NCBI GenBank assembly: GCA_964463145.1
Contig: CAYXBG010000030.1
Location: 1 to 17,035 of the forward strand
DNA: 17,035 bases
Source of the DNA: CAYXBG01 sp964463145
GTDB taxonomy: Bacteria > Acidobacteriota > UBA6911 > RPQK01 > CBDAPI01
Direction of reading: 5' to 3'
The position numbers and the translations under genes were made by a program. The notes below the pieces were generated by a model. The model saw nothing but the letters and a program-made list of their open reading frames with translations, had not been told where the DNA came from and searched no databases. Shown here piece after piece: positions 1 to 8,261 of this stretch (positions within the stretch are counted from its first letter, which is position 1; each line of letters opens with the position of its first letter).

Positions 1-1
1 T

Positions 2-649
2 TTGGTTGTTCTCAATGAGCTAGGTCTCACAGTTGAAAAGGGGGCAATGGTTGCCATTACCGGAGCCAGCGGCTCGGGTAAGAGCACACTCCTGCACTTG
101 CTTGGAGGGATGGACAGACCGGACAAGGGGAGAATTATATTCCAGAATCAGGACCTTGTGTGTCTGGGGCGAAAAAAGCTTGCTCAGTATCGAAATATGG
201 AGATTGGGTTTGTTTTCCAATCACATCATCTGCTACCTGAATTCAGTGCTTTAGAGAATGTTATGATGCCTCTTCTGATGCGACGGATTGGGGCGATAGA
301 AAGCCGTTCCAGGGCTTCTGAAATACTTGGGCTTGTAGGACTAGCTGATCGCAAGAGTCATCGTCCCGGTGAACTGTCAGGAGGCGAACAACAGCGAGTT
401 GCCCTAGCTAGAGCTCTAGTCGGTGCCCCCCGACTGCTCCTAGCTGACGAACCGACTGGGAATTTAGATACAGCGACATCTCATAAGGTGCACACATTGA
501 TTCGTCAGCTCCACATGGAACTGGGCCTGACCTCCATTATTGTGAGTCATGATACCGGACTGGCTCGATTGTGTGATGCGGCCTGGGAGCTGAAGTTTGG
601 GTCCCTAGGCTCCGTCAGCTTCGGTTCGACCGGTGCTGAGAGCTTGTGA
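2..649 (+). CDS. lolD: Lipoprotein-releasing ABC transporter ATPase LolD (5' partial)
   Basis: This is the ATP-binding subunit of the LolCDE-type exporter, which detaches lipoproteins from the inner membrane for transfer to the outer membrane. Visible motifs, counted from base 2, are the Walker A GASGSGKST (21-29), Q-loop Q73, signature LSGGE (125-129), Walker B LLLADEP (145-151), D-loop NLD (154-156) and switch histidine H183. The family is about 225-235 residues long. Here only about 13 residues precede the Walker A strand, so roughly 20-25 N-terminal residues lie before the window. The TTG at base 2 is probably an internal leucine codon. The closest relatives by motif spacing are LolD and MacB ATPases; the following bamA-lpx cluster favours LolD. 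The partner permease LolC/E would be expected upstream, outside the window. The last 15 residues (after ELKFG) are poorly conserved-looking. Confidence 0.88.
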   Translation: MVVLNELGLTVEKGAMVAITGASGSGKSTLLHLLGGMDRPDKGRIIFQNQDLVCLGRKKLAQYRNMEIGFVFQSHHLLPEFSALENVMMPLLMRRIGAIESRSRASEILGLVGLADRKSHRPGELSGGEQQRVALARALVGAPRLLLADEPTGNLDTATSHKVHTLIRQLHMELGLTSIIVSHDTGLARLCDAAWELKFGSLGSVSFGSTGAESL

Positions 650-824
650 AGATTGTGTTGGTAATGGACAGTTTAATCCCTGTATCAGATAGGTTTCACC
701 CAGGAATTATCACTTGAACAGTGTATGATTATGGGGTCCAGAGGTTGCTCGGTAGGGTTGCGAGGGTTTATTTTTTTCAGTTAGATTAAGATCTGCCCGA
801 TGCCCGCAAAGAGTAGTGCAGAAC

Positions 825-3269
825 ATGTTTGAAAAATACACTGAAAAGGCAAGAAGGGTTATCTTTTTTGCTCGATATGAAGCCAGCCAGTTAGGATCCT
901 GCCGAATTGAAACTGAACACATATTGTTGGGTCTTTTACGGGAGGATAAGGCTCTAGCGAGCCAGTTTTTTCCTGGGTCTGAGACAGCTACAGAGAGTAT
1001 CCGAAAAGAAATCGAGGTGATATCTAACGGAGGTGCTAAAGTTTCGACCTCTGTAGAGCTTCCCCTGAGTGACGAATCCAAGCGTGTTTTGAGCCATGCA
1101 AGCGAGGAGGCTCAGAACCTGATGTCTGCCTATATTGGGACGGAGCATGTCTTGCTTGGCCTTCTCCGTGAAGAAACGTCAGTTGCGGCTGTCCTTCTGG
1201 CAGAAAAAGGGTTACGGCTTCAGCACGTGCGCAGTGAGCTTGCTGGTAAGGTTCCAAACACACCAGCTCCTAAAAAACAGAAGGAAGAACTCATTCTCAC
1301 GGAATTTAGCCGGGATTTAACGGATAGTGCACTTACCGGCAAGTTGGACCCCTTAATTGGAAGAGAACTGGAGATTGAACGAGTCATTGAGATTCTGTGT
1401 CGGCGAACAAAGAATAACCCCGTCCTTATCGGGGAGCCCGGGGTAGGCAAGACTGCTATTGTTGAGGGTCTTGCTCAGAGGATTGTTAACGGCGATGTTC
1501 CTTCAATGCTTAACGACAGACGGCTACTGGCCCTCGATATATCTTTGGTTGTGGCCGGAACTAAGTACCGAGGCCAGTTTGAGGAGCGACTCAAAGCTAT
1601 CATCAAAGAATTAACCGAAAATCCTAATGTTGTGATCTTTGTCGATGAGCTTCACACATTAGTAGGGGCAGGTTCAGCTGAAGGATCTCTGGATGCGGCC
1701 AACATACTAAAGCCGGCGCTTTCCCGAGGTGAGATTCAGTGTATAGGTGCGACAACACCGTATGAATTCAGGCGTTCGATTGAAAAAGATAGAGCCCTGG
1801 AAAGAAGGTTTCAGAATGTGCGTATCGAGCCTCCCAGTGAGGAAGAGGCTCTCAACATTTTGCACGGGATAAAGAACAACTACGAGTCCTTCCACCACGT
1901 GAAATATTCTGACCAAGCTATTGATGCGGCGGTTTATCAGTCTAGTCGTTACATCAATGATAGGTTCCTTCCCGATAAGGCCATTGATGTTTTGGACGAG
2001 GCGGGTGCGCGGGTAAAGCTTACTTCTACTGTTATGCCCGATGAGGTGAGTAGCCTCCAAAAAGAGATCAAGATCATAGTTCGCAAGATGGATCATGCAA
2101 TCGCTCAAAAGGAATTCGAGAAGGCCATAATTTTAAAGGAACAGGAGCTGGGAGAGCGAGAGAAACTTCAAAACCTCAAGGATAAGTGGCGTTTACACAA
2201 CCAACGCCCCACTCTAGTAGACAAAAAGGACGTCGAAGAGATCATTTCGCGTTGGACAGGTATCCCCATCAGCACTCTAAAGGAGGAGGAGATACAAAAG
2301 CTCCTGCGGATGGAGGAAGAGTTGCATGAGAGAGTTATCAGTCAAGATCGAGCCATTTCAGCGGTATCTCGTGCAATCCGGCGAAGCCGTGCTGGAGTTA
2401 AGAATCCCAATAGACCTGTCGGATCATTCTTGTTTTTGGGTCCTACTGGGGTGGGCAAGACGGAATTGGCGAAGTCCTTAGCTGCCTATCTTTTCGGTAG
2501 CGAAAAATCCCTAATCCGATTCGACATGTCTGAGTATATGGAGAAGCATTCTGTTTCCAGGTTGATTGGGGCACCACCCGGGTATGTTGGTCATGACGAG
2601 GGTGGGCAGATGACAGAGAAGGTGAAAAGAAATCCCTATTCGGTGTTATTACTGGATGAAATTGAGAAGGCTCATTCTGATATCTACAACCTCCTACTCC
2701 AGGTTTTTGAAGAAGGTCAGTTAACAGATGCTCAGGGCAACACGATTGATTTTAAAAATTCCATTGTCATTATGACCTCAAACATTGGGGCCCGCTATTT
2801 AATCTCTAGGCCACAAATGGGATTTTCCAGCGAGGTGGAATCGTCTAAACAGAGGGTGGAAGATCTCATCAAGAATGAGGTTAAGCGTATTTTTAACCCT
2901 GAGTTTATTAATCGTCTCGATGAGATTATTGTTTTCGAAGCTCTTACAGAGCTGGATTTGCGGTTAATCGTCGAGCTTCTTCTTAAGCAGGTGAATGGCA
3001 ATCTTGTTTCTAAGGCAATAAAAGTTAAGTTGGATCTGAAGGCAAAACTGTGGATCATCGAACAGACTTGTGGAGACCGCTCTTACGGTGCACGTCCACT
3101 TCGCCGGGCTATCCAAAAATATGTGGAGGACCCTATTTCAGAACTTATCATTCAAGGGAAACTGAAAGAAAAGGAGACGCTTGACATCTATCTTGAGGAT
3201 GATTCGCTGCGCTATCTTTCAGAAGAATCTAAGAGTGAGGGTGCGCCCTTGTCTTGTGAAATCACTTGA
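825..3269 (+). CDS. clpC: ATP-dependent Clp protease ATP-binding subunit ClpC
   Basis: This is a cytoplasmic Hsp100 AAA+ unfoldase that feeds substrates to ClpP. Numbered from the ATG at 825 (814 residues, normal for ClpC), it has a double Clp_N repeat at about 2-142, with TEHILLGL and TEHVLLGL motifs. D1 has Walker A GEPGVGKT (203-210), Walker B VIFVDEL (270-276) and arginine-finger region ALERRF (about 324-329). A UVR/coiled-coil middle segment (about 405-452) marks ClpC rather than ClpB or ClpA. D2 has Walker A GPTGVGKT (539-546), Walker B LLLDEI (608-613), and sensor 2 GAR (755-757). An MGF tripeptide (665-667) sits where ClpC carries its ClpP-docking loop. A GTG at 816 is in frame, but the purine-rich AAAGAG at 808-813 lies too close to it, and homologues start MFE..., so ATG 825 is preferred. 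The gene lies between lolD and bamA, with 175 bp upstream and 139 bp downstream. No mcsA, mcsB or ctsR is visible. Confidence 0.95.
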   Translation: MFEKYTEKARRVIFFARYEASQLGSCRIETEHILLGLLREDKALASQFFPGSETATESIRKEIEVISNGGAKVSTSVELPLSDESKRVLSHASEEAQNLMSAYIGTEHVLLGLLREETSVAAVLLAEKGLRLQHVRSELAGKVPNTPAPKKQKEELILTEFSRDLTDSALTGKLDPLIGRELEIERVIEILCRRTKNNPVLIGEPGVGKTAIVEGLAQRIVNGDVPSMLNDRRLLALDISLVVAGTKYRGQFEERLKAIIKELTENPNVVIFVDELHTLVGAGSAEGSLDAANILKPALSRGEIQCIGATTPYEFRRSIEKDRALERRFQNVRIEPPSEEEALNILHGIKNNYESFHHVKYSDQAIDAAVYQSSRYINDRFLPDKAIDVLDEAGARVKLTSTVMPDEVSSLQKEIKIIVRKMDHAIAQKEFEKAIILKEQELGEREKLQNLKDKWRLHNQRPTLVDKKDVEEIISRWTGIPISTLKEEEIQKLLRMEEELHERVISQDRAISAVSRAIRRSRAGVKNPNRPVGSFLFLGPTGVGKTELAKSLAAYLFGSEKSLIRFDMSEYMEKHSVSRLIGAPPGYVGHDEGGQMTEKVKRNPYSVLLLDEIEKAHSDIYNLLLQVFEEGQLTDAQGNTIDFKNSIVIMTSNIGARYLISRPQMGFSSEVESSKQRVEDLIKNEVKRIFNPEFINRLDEIIVFEALTELDLRLIVELLLKQVNGNLVSKAIKVKLDLKAKLWIIEQTCGDRSYGARPLRRAIQKYVEDPISELIIQGKLKEKETLDIYLEDDSLRYLSEESKSEGAPLSCEIT

Positions 3270-3288
3270 AAGGTATCTGTCTGCCCTT

Positions 3289-3317
3289 CCTAGCCTATCT
3301 GGATTGATAGGATTAGG
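3289..3317 (+). other. Imperfect hairpin in the clpC-bamA gap
   Basis: Arms CCTA-g-CCTATC and GATAGG-at-TAGG flank the loop TGGATT, giving ten base pairs around a small internal loop, seen directly. No T-run follows, so it is not a standard intrinsic terminator. It begins 20 bp after the clpC stop codon and could stabilise mRNA ends or lie in the bamA leader. Its function is unknown. Confidence 0.45.
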
Positions 3318-3337
3318 CTTAAGAGTTCCCCTTAGGG

Positions 3338-3352
3338 CAACCCGATTGGTTG
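3338..3352 (+). other. Second short hairpin upstream of bamA
   Basis: Perfect 5 bp arms CAACC and GGTTG flank the loop CGATT. It follows the first hairpin by 20 bp and ends 56 bp before the bamA start. A pyrimidine-rich TCGTCTCTTCTT stretch follows rather than a T-run. Alone it would be weak. It is noted because it stands in tandem with the first hairpin in the only non-coding stretch before bamA. Confidence 0.3.
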
Positions 3353-3408
3353 TAGTCGTCTCTTCTTGGTAAGATCTACAGCTTGTTTCCCCGAAGAGGG
3401 CTAGAATT

Positions 3409-6048
3409 ATGGTTGGAATGAGGACGATCAGATCCGGGAAAATGCGTGCTGGTAGGGCAACCTATTGGGCCGTCCTGACATGTTGTCTCAGTGGACTTCT
3501 ACTGATCGATGAAGTCCGTGCCCAGGACACCAAGGATAGGATTGAGGATGTTGTTGTAGTAGGGAATCGTCGTATCAGGGAAAGTACGATTTTCTACTAT
3601 ATTCAAACACAGAAAAACGGTCCCTATGATGAAGCCCAAATTCTTAGAGATTATCGCAGCCTACTCAACACGAATTTTTTCGAGGATCTGACCGTGAAAC
3701 GCCGTCAAGGAGAGACGGGCGTGGTGGTAATCTTTGAAGTCCGTGAGCGGGCGTTGGTTCGTGCGATTGAATACGAGGGCATGAATTCTTTCAAAGAGTC
3801 GGATGTTTTGGAGAAGTTTCGTGACATGCGTGTGGGAATGACTGTCGATTCTCCTTTTGACCCATCAAAAATGCCTAAGGCTCGCCGGGCTTTCCGATCT
3901 CTGTTGGATGAGAATGGTAAACCCCTAGGTCGAGTTGAGGTGGAGGTTGAGGAAATAACCTCTTCCTCAGTAAAGGTTTTGTTCAAGGTCGATGAGGGTC
4001 CTAAGGTTCGAATAGGGAAGATAGGGTTCGAGGGAAATACCGTTTTGGGTGACAAGGAATTAAGGTCGGCTTTGGAGCTCAACAAGGAACGTAGTCCTGT
4101 CACAGTATTCAAGGGTTCGGATAAGTACATTAAGGAGAAACTGGAGTATGACGTCCAGGTCAATATGTTGGAGAAGTACCGGGCGATTGGGTACATCCAG
4201 GCCAAGGCTGGTGATCCGGTGGTTGAAATTGTTGAAGCCCCTCGAGGGCCCTTTTTGGGGTTAAGGAAGACAAAACAGCAATACTACGTCACCATCCCCA
4301 TTGAGGAAGGCGAGGAGCATTATTGCGGAAAATTAGAAATTGAGGGTGCAGAGAATTTCAGTTCCGAGGTCCTCTCACTTTTGTACGGTGTAGTGGAAGG
4401 CGAAATCCTCGACTACGTATCGCTTAAAGAGTCCAATGCGAGTGTAAAGAAGCTTTATTCAACTAGGGGTTTCTTGGATATGGAAGCGATCCCTGAGGTT
4501 GAGATCAAAGATGATAGGACTGTAGATATCACAATCAGTATCGTTGAAGGTAAACAGTATATCGTTGATGAAATTGAATTCTCTGGTAACACACGAACTC
4601 GAGATAAAGTTCTGCGGCGGGAGATGTTTATTGAAGAGCAGCAGCCCTTCAATGGAACGTTGTTGGAGCACTCCATTATTCGCCTCAACCAGCTGGGTTT
4701 CTTCGAGCGGATCGAGGAGGAACACTATGAAGTCATCAAAAAGCCGGATGAGGGCAGTGCCGATGTGGTGGTCGCAATAAAAGAGAGAAGTCAGCAGTCC
4801 ATTGGGGTACACGGTGGTGTGAGCGGCTACAGTGGCACTTTTTTTGGGGTCAACTACACCACAAACAATTTCCGAGGTCTTGGTCAGGAGATCTCGGTAA
4901 ATCTGACGACTGGAACTCGCACTTCCAACTACATGTTACGTTTCACCGATCCTTATTTCCGTAATAGTAGAGTCTCGTTAAGTGCGTCCCTCTACAACCA
5001 GCGATATCGATTCGACACTTTCGCTGCCTCATATGGACTGATTAATCCGAAGGATAGTGTTGAACTTTTTACACGTGGCCAAAATGGATTTGATTTGGGT
5101 GCCAGTTACCCACTGGGTAAGTGGGCTCATTTCGGAGTTGGGTACGGACTGAGTGACATCAAAATCTATGATATGGATCCTACGATTGAGGGAGCAGCTC
5201 TAAACCAGCTTGTAGGATTCACCCCTGGGGGAGACCCTGAGATGGCACGTACTGGGATTATTCGCAGTGAAATTAGGCCTAGCCTAACTCGTAATACAAA
5301 AAATTCCTTTTTCAACGCAACAGCGGGTTCAAGTATTTCACTTTCAGTCCCTGTGGCTGGAGGTCCATTGGGGGGTACATTCAATATGGTTTCTCCCTAT
5401 GTGGAGTTCCAGCAGTTTTACCCAGACCGGTGGATGAGTGGAGGACGCAATACACTAGCTTTCCGAATCCAGGCCAGACATGTGTGGCCTTATGGGGAAT
5501 TGAAGAACGGGATGCCTATGACGGTGCCTTTTTTCGAGAGAATATTTTCGGGGGGAGAATTTACTCTCAGAGGTTTCGATATTCGTTCTGTCAGTCCGCT
5601 TGGTGTCACGACCGTCTATCATACTACCCCGGCTGGTGACGCCATTATTGACCCGCTCACCGGGGAACCTGGGTACACTAATAGCCTGATTCCTGTGGGA
5701 GGAGACACCAGTGTTATAGGTACGGTTGAGTATCGTGTTCCTATAGCAGGACCTCTAACCTTGAATGGTTTTATTGACATCGGAACATCGACTGTCTTAA
5801 GGAAAAGTAATTTGAATCTCTTTGGTCCCGACACGAAAGTCGAGCTTTTAGAACATACCAATAGTGTGCTTAGGGCATCCACGGGGGTTGAACTGCAATT
5901 TCTTTTGCCCGTTGTCAATCAACCATTTCGTTTGATATTTGCTTACAATCCCCTAGTGTTGGACAGTATGGTGCCTCTCTATGGCCAACAAGTTCCTATT
6001 AAAGAAGAACGTTCAAATGTGAAATTTACGGTAGGATATACTTTCTAG
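3409..6048 (+). CDS. bamA: Outer membrane protein assembly factor BamA
   Basis: This is the Omp85-family barrel that folds and inserts outer-membrane proteins as the core of the BAM complex. The product has 879 residues, somewhat longer than the 810 of E. coli. A signal peptide has a hydrophobic core at about 19-33 and a likely cleavage after VRA (38/39). Residues about 45-460 form periplasmic POTRA repeats, most likely five, with recognisable repeat starts IEDVVVVGNRRI (45), VRAIEYEG (117), VRIGKIGFEGN (200), CGKLEIEGAENF (306) and VDEIEFSGNTRT (386). The barrel runs from about 463 to the C-terminus, ends in phenylalanine (VGYTF), and carries the conserved strand motif LRGF (720-723) in GGEFTLRGFDIRSVSP. 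A long loop-6-like segment (733-767) follows. A purine-rich ribosome site GAAGAGGG at 3393-3400, 8 bp from ATG 3409, supports this start over in-frame ATG codons at 3418 and 3442. It is followed 25 bp later by skp. Confidence 0.95.
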   Translation: MVGMRTIRSGKMRAGRATYWAVLTCCLSGLLLIDEVRAQDTKDRIEDVVVVGNRRIRESTIFYYIQTQKNGPYDEAQILRDYRSLLNTNFFEDLTVKRRQGETGVVVIFEVRERALVRAIEYEGMNSFKESDVLEKFRDMRVGMTVDSPFDPSKMPKARRAFRSLLDENGKPLGRVEVEVEEITSSSVKVLFKVDEGPKVRIGKIGFEGNTVLGDKELRSALELNKERSPVTVFKGSDKYIKEKLEYDVQVNMLEKYRAIGYIQAKAGDPVVEIVEAPRGPFLGLRKTKQQYYVTIPIEEGEEHYCGKLEIEGAENFSSEVLSLLYGVVEGEILDYVSLKESNASVKKLYSTRGFLDMEAIPEVEIKDDRTVDITISIVEGKQYIVDEIEFSGNTRTRDKVLRREMFIEEQQPFNGTLLEHSIIRLNQLGFFERIEEEHYEVIKKPDEGSADVVVAIKERSQQSIGVHGGVSGYSGTFFGVNYTTNNFRGLGQEISVNLTTGTRTSNYMLRFTDPYFRNSRVSLSASLYNQRYRFDTFAASYGLINPKDSVELFTRGQNGFDLGASYPLGKWAHFGVGYGLSDIKIYDMDPTIEGAALNQLVGFTPGGDPEMARTGIIRSEIRPSLTRNTKNSFFNATAGSSISLSVPVAGGPLGGTFNMVSPYVEFQQFYPDRWMSGGRNTLAFRIQARHVWPYGELKNGMPMTVPFFERIFSGGEFTLRGFDIRSVSPLGVTTVYHTTPAGDAIIDPLTGEPGYTNSLIPVGGDTSVIGTVEYRVPIAGPLTLNGFIDIGTSTVLRKSNLNLFGPDTKVELLEHTNSVLRASTGVELQFLLPVVNQPFRLIFAYNPLVLDSMVPLYGQQVPIKEERSNVKFTVGYTF

Positions 6049-6073
6049 TAACAAAACTGGAGATTTGCGAGAT

Positions 6074-6634
6074 ATGGATAACACAAAACGACTAGTAATT
6101 TTGGGAGTAGTATCGGCGCTGACTTATGGAATGTTGCTGGGGCAGGTAGGGCCTTCGGCAAAGACACCTACTTCGGGGTCGACGAGCATCGTCTTTTTGC
6201 GCTTTGGTGAAGCTCTTCAAGGAACTGAAGAGTCCAAGGTTAAAATTACCGAGACTCAAGCTTATGTCGAAGAAAAAAATCGTGAAAACGATGCAAAGAG
6301 CTCAGAGCTCGAAAAGCTAAAGAGCGAATACAGTAGCAAAGTGAGGCTATTGAATCCGCAGGCAAAAGCCGAGATGCAACGGGAAATAGCAAGGAAAGAG
6401 CGTGACCTGACTCGATATAGGGAAGACATTCAAGCTGATATTGATGGCTTGCGGGAGCAATTGTTTGCGGGGTTAACTCAGAAGATGCAGCTCATTATTA
6501 GTGAAGCATCTACAGAAAATGGGTATACCGCTGTCCTGTTTGTTGATCAAATGCAGGGATATTTCAACCCCGAATTTGACATCACTGCAGATATTATCGA
6601 GCGGTACAATTCTAAATATCCGGTAACCCAGTAA
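6074..6634 (+). CDS. skp: Periplasmic chaperone Skp/OmpH family
   Basis: This is a holdase for unfolded outer-membrane barrel precursors crossing the periplasm, acting as a trimer in known members. From ATG 6074 the product has 186 residues, typical for the family. An N-terminal hydrophobic stretch (about 7-23) looks like a signal peptide; the cleavage site is not clear-cut. Residues about 48-145 are charged and heptad-like (EEKNRENDAKSSELEKLKSE, IARKERDLTRYREDIQ), matching the coiled-coil tentacles. The end, GYTAVLFVDQ...FDITADIIERYN, is the usual OmpH-type C-terminal strand and helix. A TTG at 6065 is in frame, but the TGGAG at 6058-6062 sits only 2 bp from it and 11 bp from ATG 6074, so the ATG is preferred. 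It lies directly between bamA and lpxD, the classic order. Confidence 0.88.
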   Translation: MDNTKRLVILGVVSALTYGMLLGQVGPSAKTPTSGSTSIVFLRFGEALQGTEESKVKITETQAYVEEKNRENDAKSSELEKLKSEYSSKVRLLNPQAKAEMQREIARKERDLTRYREDIQADIDGLREQLFAGLTQKMQLIISEASTENGYTAVLFVDQMQGYFNPEFDITADIIERYNSKYPVTQ

Positions 6635-6762
6635 GGGAGCGGTTTAGAACGCTGATTTTCGCCATCGAACTCACTTACAAGGTGGGTGGTAACCGGGTTT
6701 TTATTCTTTTTGGGGTTTGCCCTGGGTTGACCTAGGCCGAGGCCTGTTATTAAATCCCTCCG

Positions 6763-7803
6763 GTGTACACACTAGAAATGCTCGCCCGGCATGTTGAAGG
6801 TGAGGTTGATGGCGATCCTGGTCTGCAAATCGGTAGAGTGCAACCTTTCGCCGAGGCTATTGAGGGCGATATCACTCTGGCTTTGGATTCTCGGTATCTG
6901 GATCGACTAGGGGAAACTGGAGCATCTGCAGTTATTGTTTCGCCAGACTCCCCTTGTTGTTCTAAAGATCTGTTGCGGGTTAAGAACCCTAAACTTGCGT
7001 TCGCTCAGCTCCTTCACTTGTTACATCCGAGAAAATTGTCTGGTCTAGGCATTTCTGAGGATGCCTATTTGGGGGAGGAGTGTAAGATTGGCTCTGGTGT
7101 TTCAATATCCCCTATGGTCTCAATCGGAGATCGTGTGACAATCGGATCAAATGTCTCTATTGGAAGTGGGTGTTGTATTGGAGACGATTGTTGCATCGGC
7201 GAAGGGTCATTACTGCACGCAAACGTAACTCTCTACGCTGGTGTCCTTATTCAGGAGCGGGTGTTTTTGCATAGTGGGTGTGTTATAGGGGCCGATGGGT
7301 TTGGCTACGCGGCGCATGATCAGGGGCACTTTAAGATCGAGCAGACGGGCACTGTGCTGATAGAGAGTGACGTTGAGATAGGGGCCAATAGCTGTGTGGA
7401 TAGAGGCACCTTTGGGGCTACGGTTATTGGCCAGGGAACTAAGATTGATAATCTCGTCCATATTGGGCATAACTGTAAAATTGGTCAAAATACCATCATT
7501 GTTGGATGCGTGGGAATCTCCGGAAGTGTCCAGATCGGAGATCGTTGCTTGATAGCCGGTCAGGCCGGAGTAGGGCAGCACGTTACTATAGGAGACGACG
7601 TAAAAATTTTGCAGAAGTCAGCAGTAATGAAAGACATCCCCTCTGGTAGGACTGTTTCTGGTCTTCACGGGAGAGATCATAGAGAGGAGCTGCGCATTCA
7701 AGCCGCTCTTCGTCGTTTGCCTCAGTTGTTGAAGGACGTAATAGCACCTAGATCTGAGCCCCCCAAAAAAACGGGCGCTGAAGATGTCTGGGAAGGAGAA
7801 TAG
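6763..7803 (+). CDS. lpxD: UDP-3-O-(3-hydroxyacyl)glucosamine N-acyltransferase LpxD
   Basis: This enzyme adds the amide-linked 3-hydroxyacyl chain in the third step of lipid A synthesis, using acyl-ACP in the cytoplasm. The 346 residues match the family length of about 340. An N-terminal uridine-binding domain (about 1-95: VEGEVDGDP, VQPFAEAIEGDIT) precedes a long left-handed beta-helix of hexapeptide repeats (about 97-290, many [IV]G..[VC].I steps). The catalytic histidine is predicted as H236 in KIDNLVHIGHN, aligning with E. coli H239. A C-terminal helix RIQAALRRLPQLLK closes the trimer fold. GTG at 6763 is preferred because it starts the YTLEMLA segment expected at the family N-terminus; the next ATG (6778) would cut it. 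No good ribosome-binding site is visible before it. The usual PA in the post-repeat loop is HG here (LHGRDHRE). The cysteine pairs C137-C138 and C143-C144 are unusual. Confidence 0.94.
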   Translation: MYTLEMLARHVEGEVDGDPGLQIGRVQPFAEAIEGDITLALDSRYLDRLGETGASAVIVSPDSPCCSKDLLRVKNPKLAFAQLLHLLHPRKLSGLGISEDAYLGEECKIGSGVSISPMVSIGDRVTIGSNVSIGSGCCIGDDCCIGEGSLLHANVTLYAGVLIQERVFLHSGCVIGADGFGYAAHDQGHFKIEQTGTVLIESDVEIGANSCVDRGTFGATVIGQGTKIDNLVHIGHNCKIGQNTIIVGCVGISGSVQIGDRCLIAGQAGVGQHVTIGDDVKILQKSAVMKDIPSGRTVSGLHGRDHREELRIQAALRRLPQLLKDVIAPRSEPPKKTGAEDVWEGE

Positions 7804-7805
7804 GC

Positions 7806-8261
7806 GTGTTTAATATTCAAGAGATTCTCTCATTCCTACCGCACCGATATCCGTTTCTCATGGTAGATCGGATTGTGGAATACACTCCTGGGGAGCGAAT
7901 TGTGGGATTAAAGAACGTCACCATAAATGAACCCTTCTTTCAGGGGCATTTCCCCGATATGCCGATCATGCCAGGGGTACTAATGATCGAGGCGATGGCC
8001 CAAGTTGGGGGATGTCTTGTTTTTGAAGGCATGGAAGAGAGGGACGAGAAACTAGTTTTTTTCATGGGTATTGAGAAGGCTCGTTTTCGGAAGCCAGTGC
8101 GTCCTGGCGACCAGCTCAGGATTGAAATGGTGGTTGACAGGCTAAAATCAAGAGTTGGCAAACTTGACGGGAAAATCTATGTTGAAGATCAAATCGTTTG
8201 CGAAGCGAAAATCATGTTCTCACTCGTAGATAGAGCTGGAATTGGGCGGGAAGCTGAGTGA
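7806..8261 (+). CDS. fabZ: 3-hydroxyacyl-[ACP] dehydratase FabZ
   Basis: This enzyme dehydrates 3-hydroxyacyl-ACP in fatty-acid elongation and competes with LpxA and LpxD for 3-hydroxyacyl-ACP, which explains its conserved place in lpx clusters. It has 151 residues, a normal single hot-dog domain. The active-site motif FFQGHFPDMPIMPG places the catalytic histidine at H48, and the helix MIEAMAQ places the catalytic glutamate at E62. LPHRYPFLMVDRI (11-23) is the family N-terminal signature. The start is GTG 7806, 2 bp after the lpxD stop, with AAGGAG at 7793-7798 at 7 bp spacing. The stop overlaps the lpxA GTG by four bases (GTGA). It is not fused to LpxC, unlike in some Verrucomicrobia and Bacteroidetes. 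Confidence 0.96.
   Translation: MFNIQEILSFLPHRYPFLMVDRIVEYTPGERIVGLKNVTINEPFFQGHFPDMPIMPGVLMIEAMAQVGGCLVFEGMEERDEKLVFFMGIEKARFRKPVRPGDQLRIEMVVDRLKSRVGKLDGKIYVEDQIVCEAKIMFSLVDRAGIGREAE

Noticed and set aside
724..729. TATGAT as a clpC promoter -10 box
   Set aside because: No acceptable -35 hexamer at 16-18 bp upstream (CAGGAA at 701-706).
755..778. CTCG...CGAG mini-stem followed by TTTATTTTTTT before clpC as a terminator
   Set aside because: Only four base pairs, and the T-run starts several bases after the stem; too weak to call.
816..824. GTG 816 as the clpC start
   Set aside because: The purine-rich site is only 2 bp away, and family proteins begin at the ATG 825 position.
1707..2108. 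Minus-strand open frame of 133 codons inside clpC
   Set aside because: It is antisense to the conserved D1 domain of ClpC and has no coding signature.
6638..6657. AGCG...CGCT stem with following GATTTT after skp as a terminator
   Set aside because: The stem is bulged and short and the T-run has four bases; the skp-lpxD run is otherwise co-oriented, so readthrough is likely.
6734..6745. AGGCC-GA-GGCCT inverted repeat before lpxD as an operator
   Set aside because: A 2-nt spacer and no second copy; such short palindromes are common by chance.
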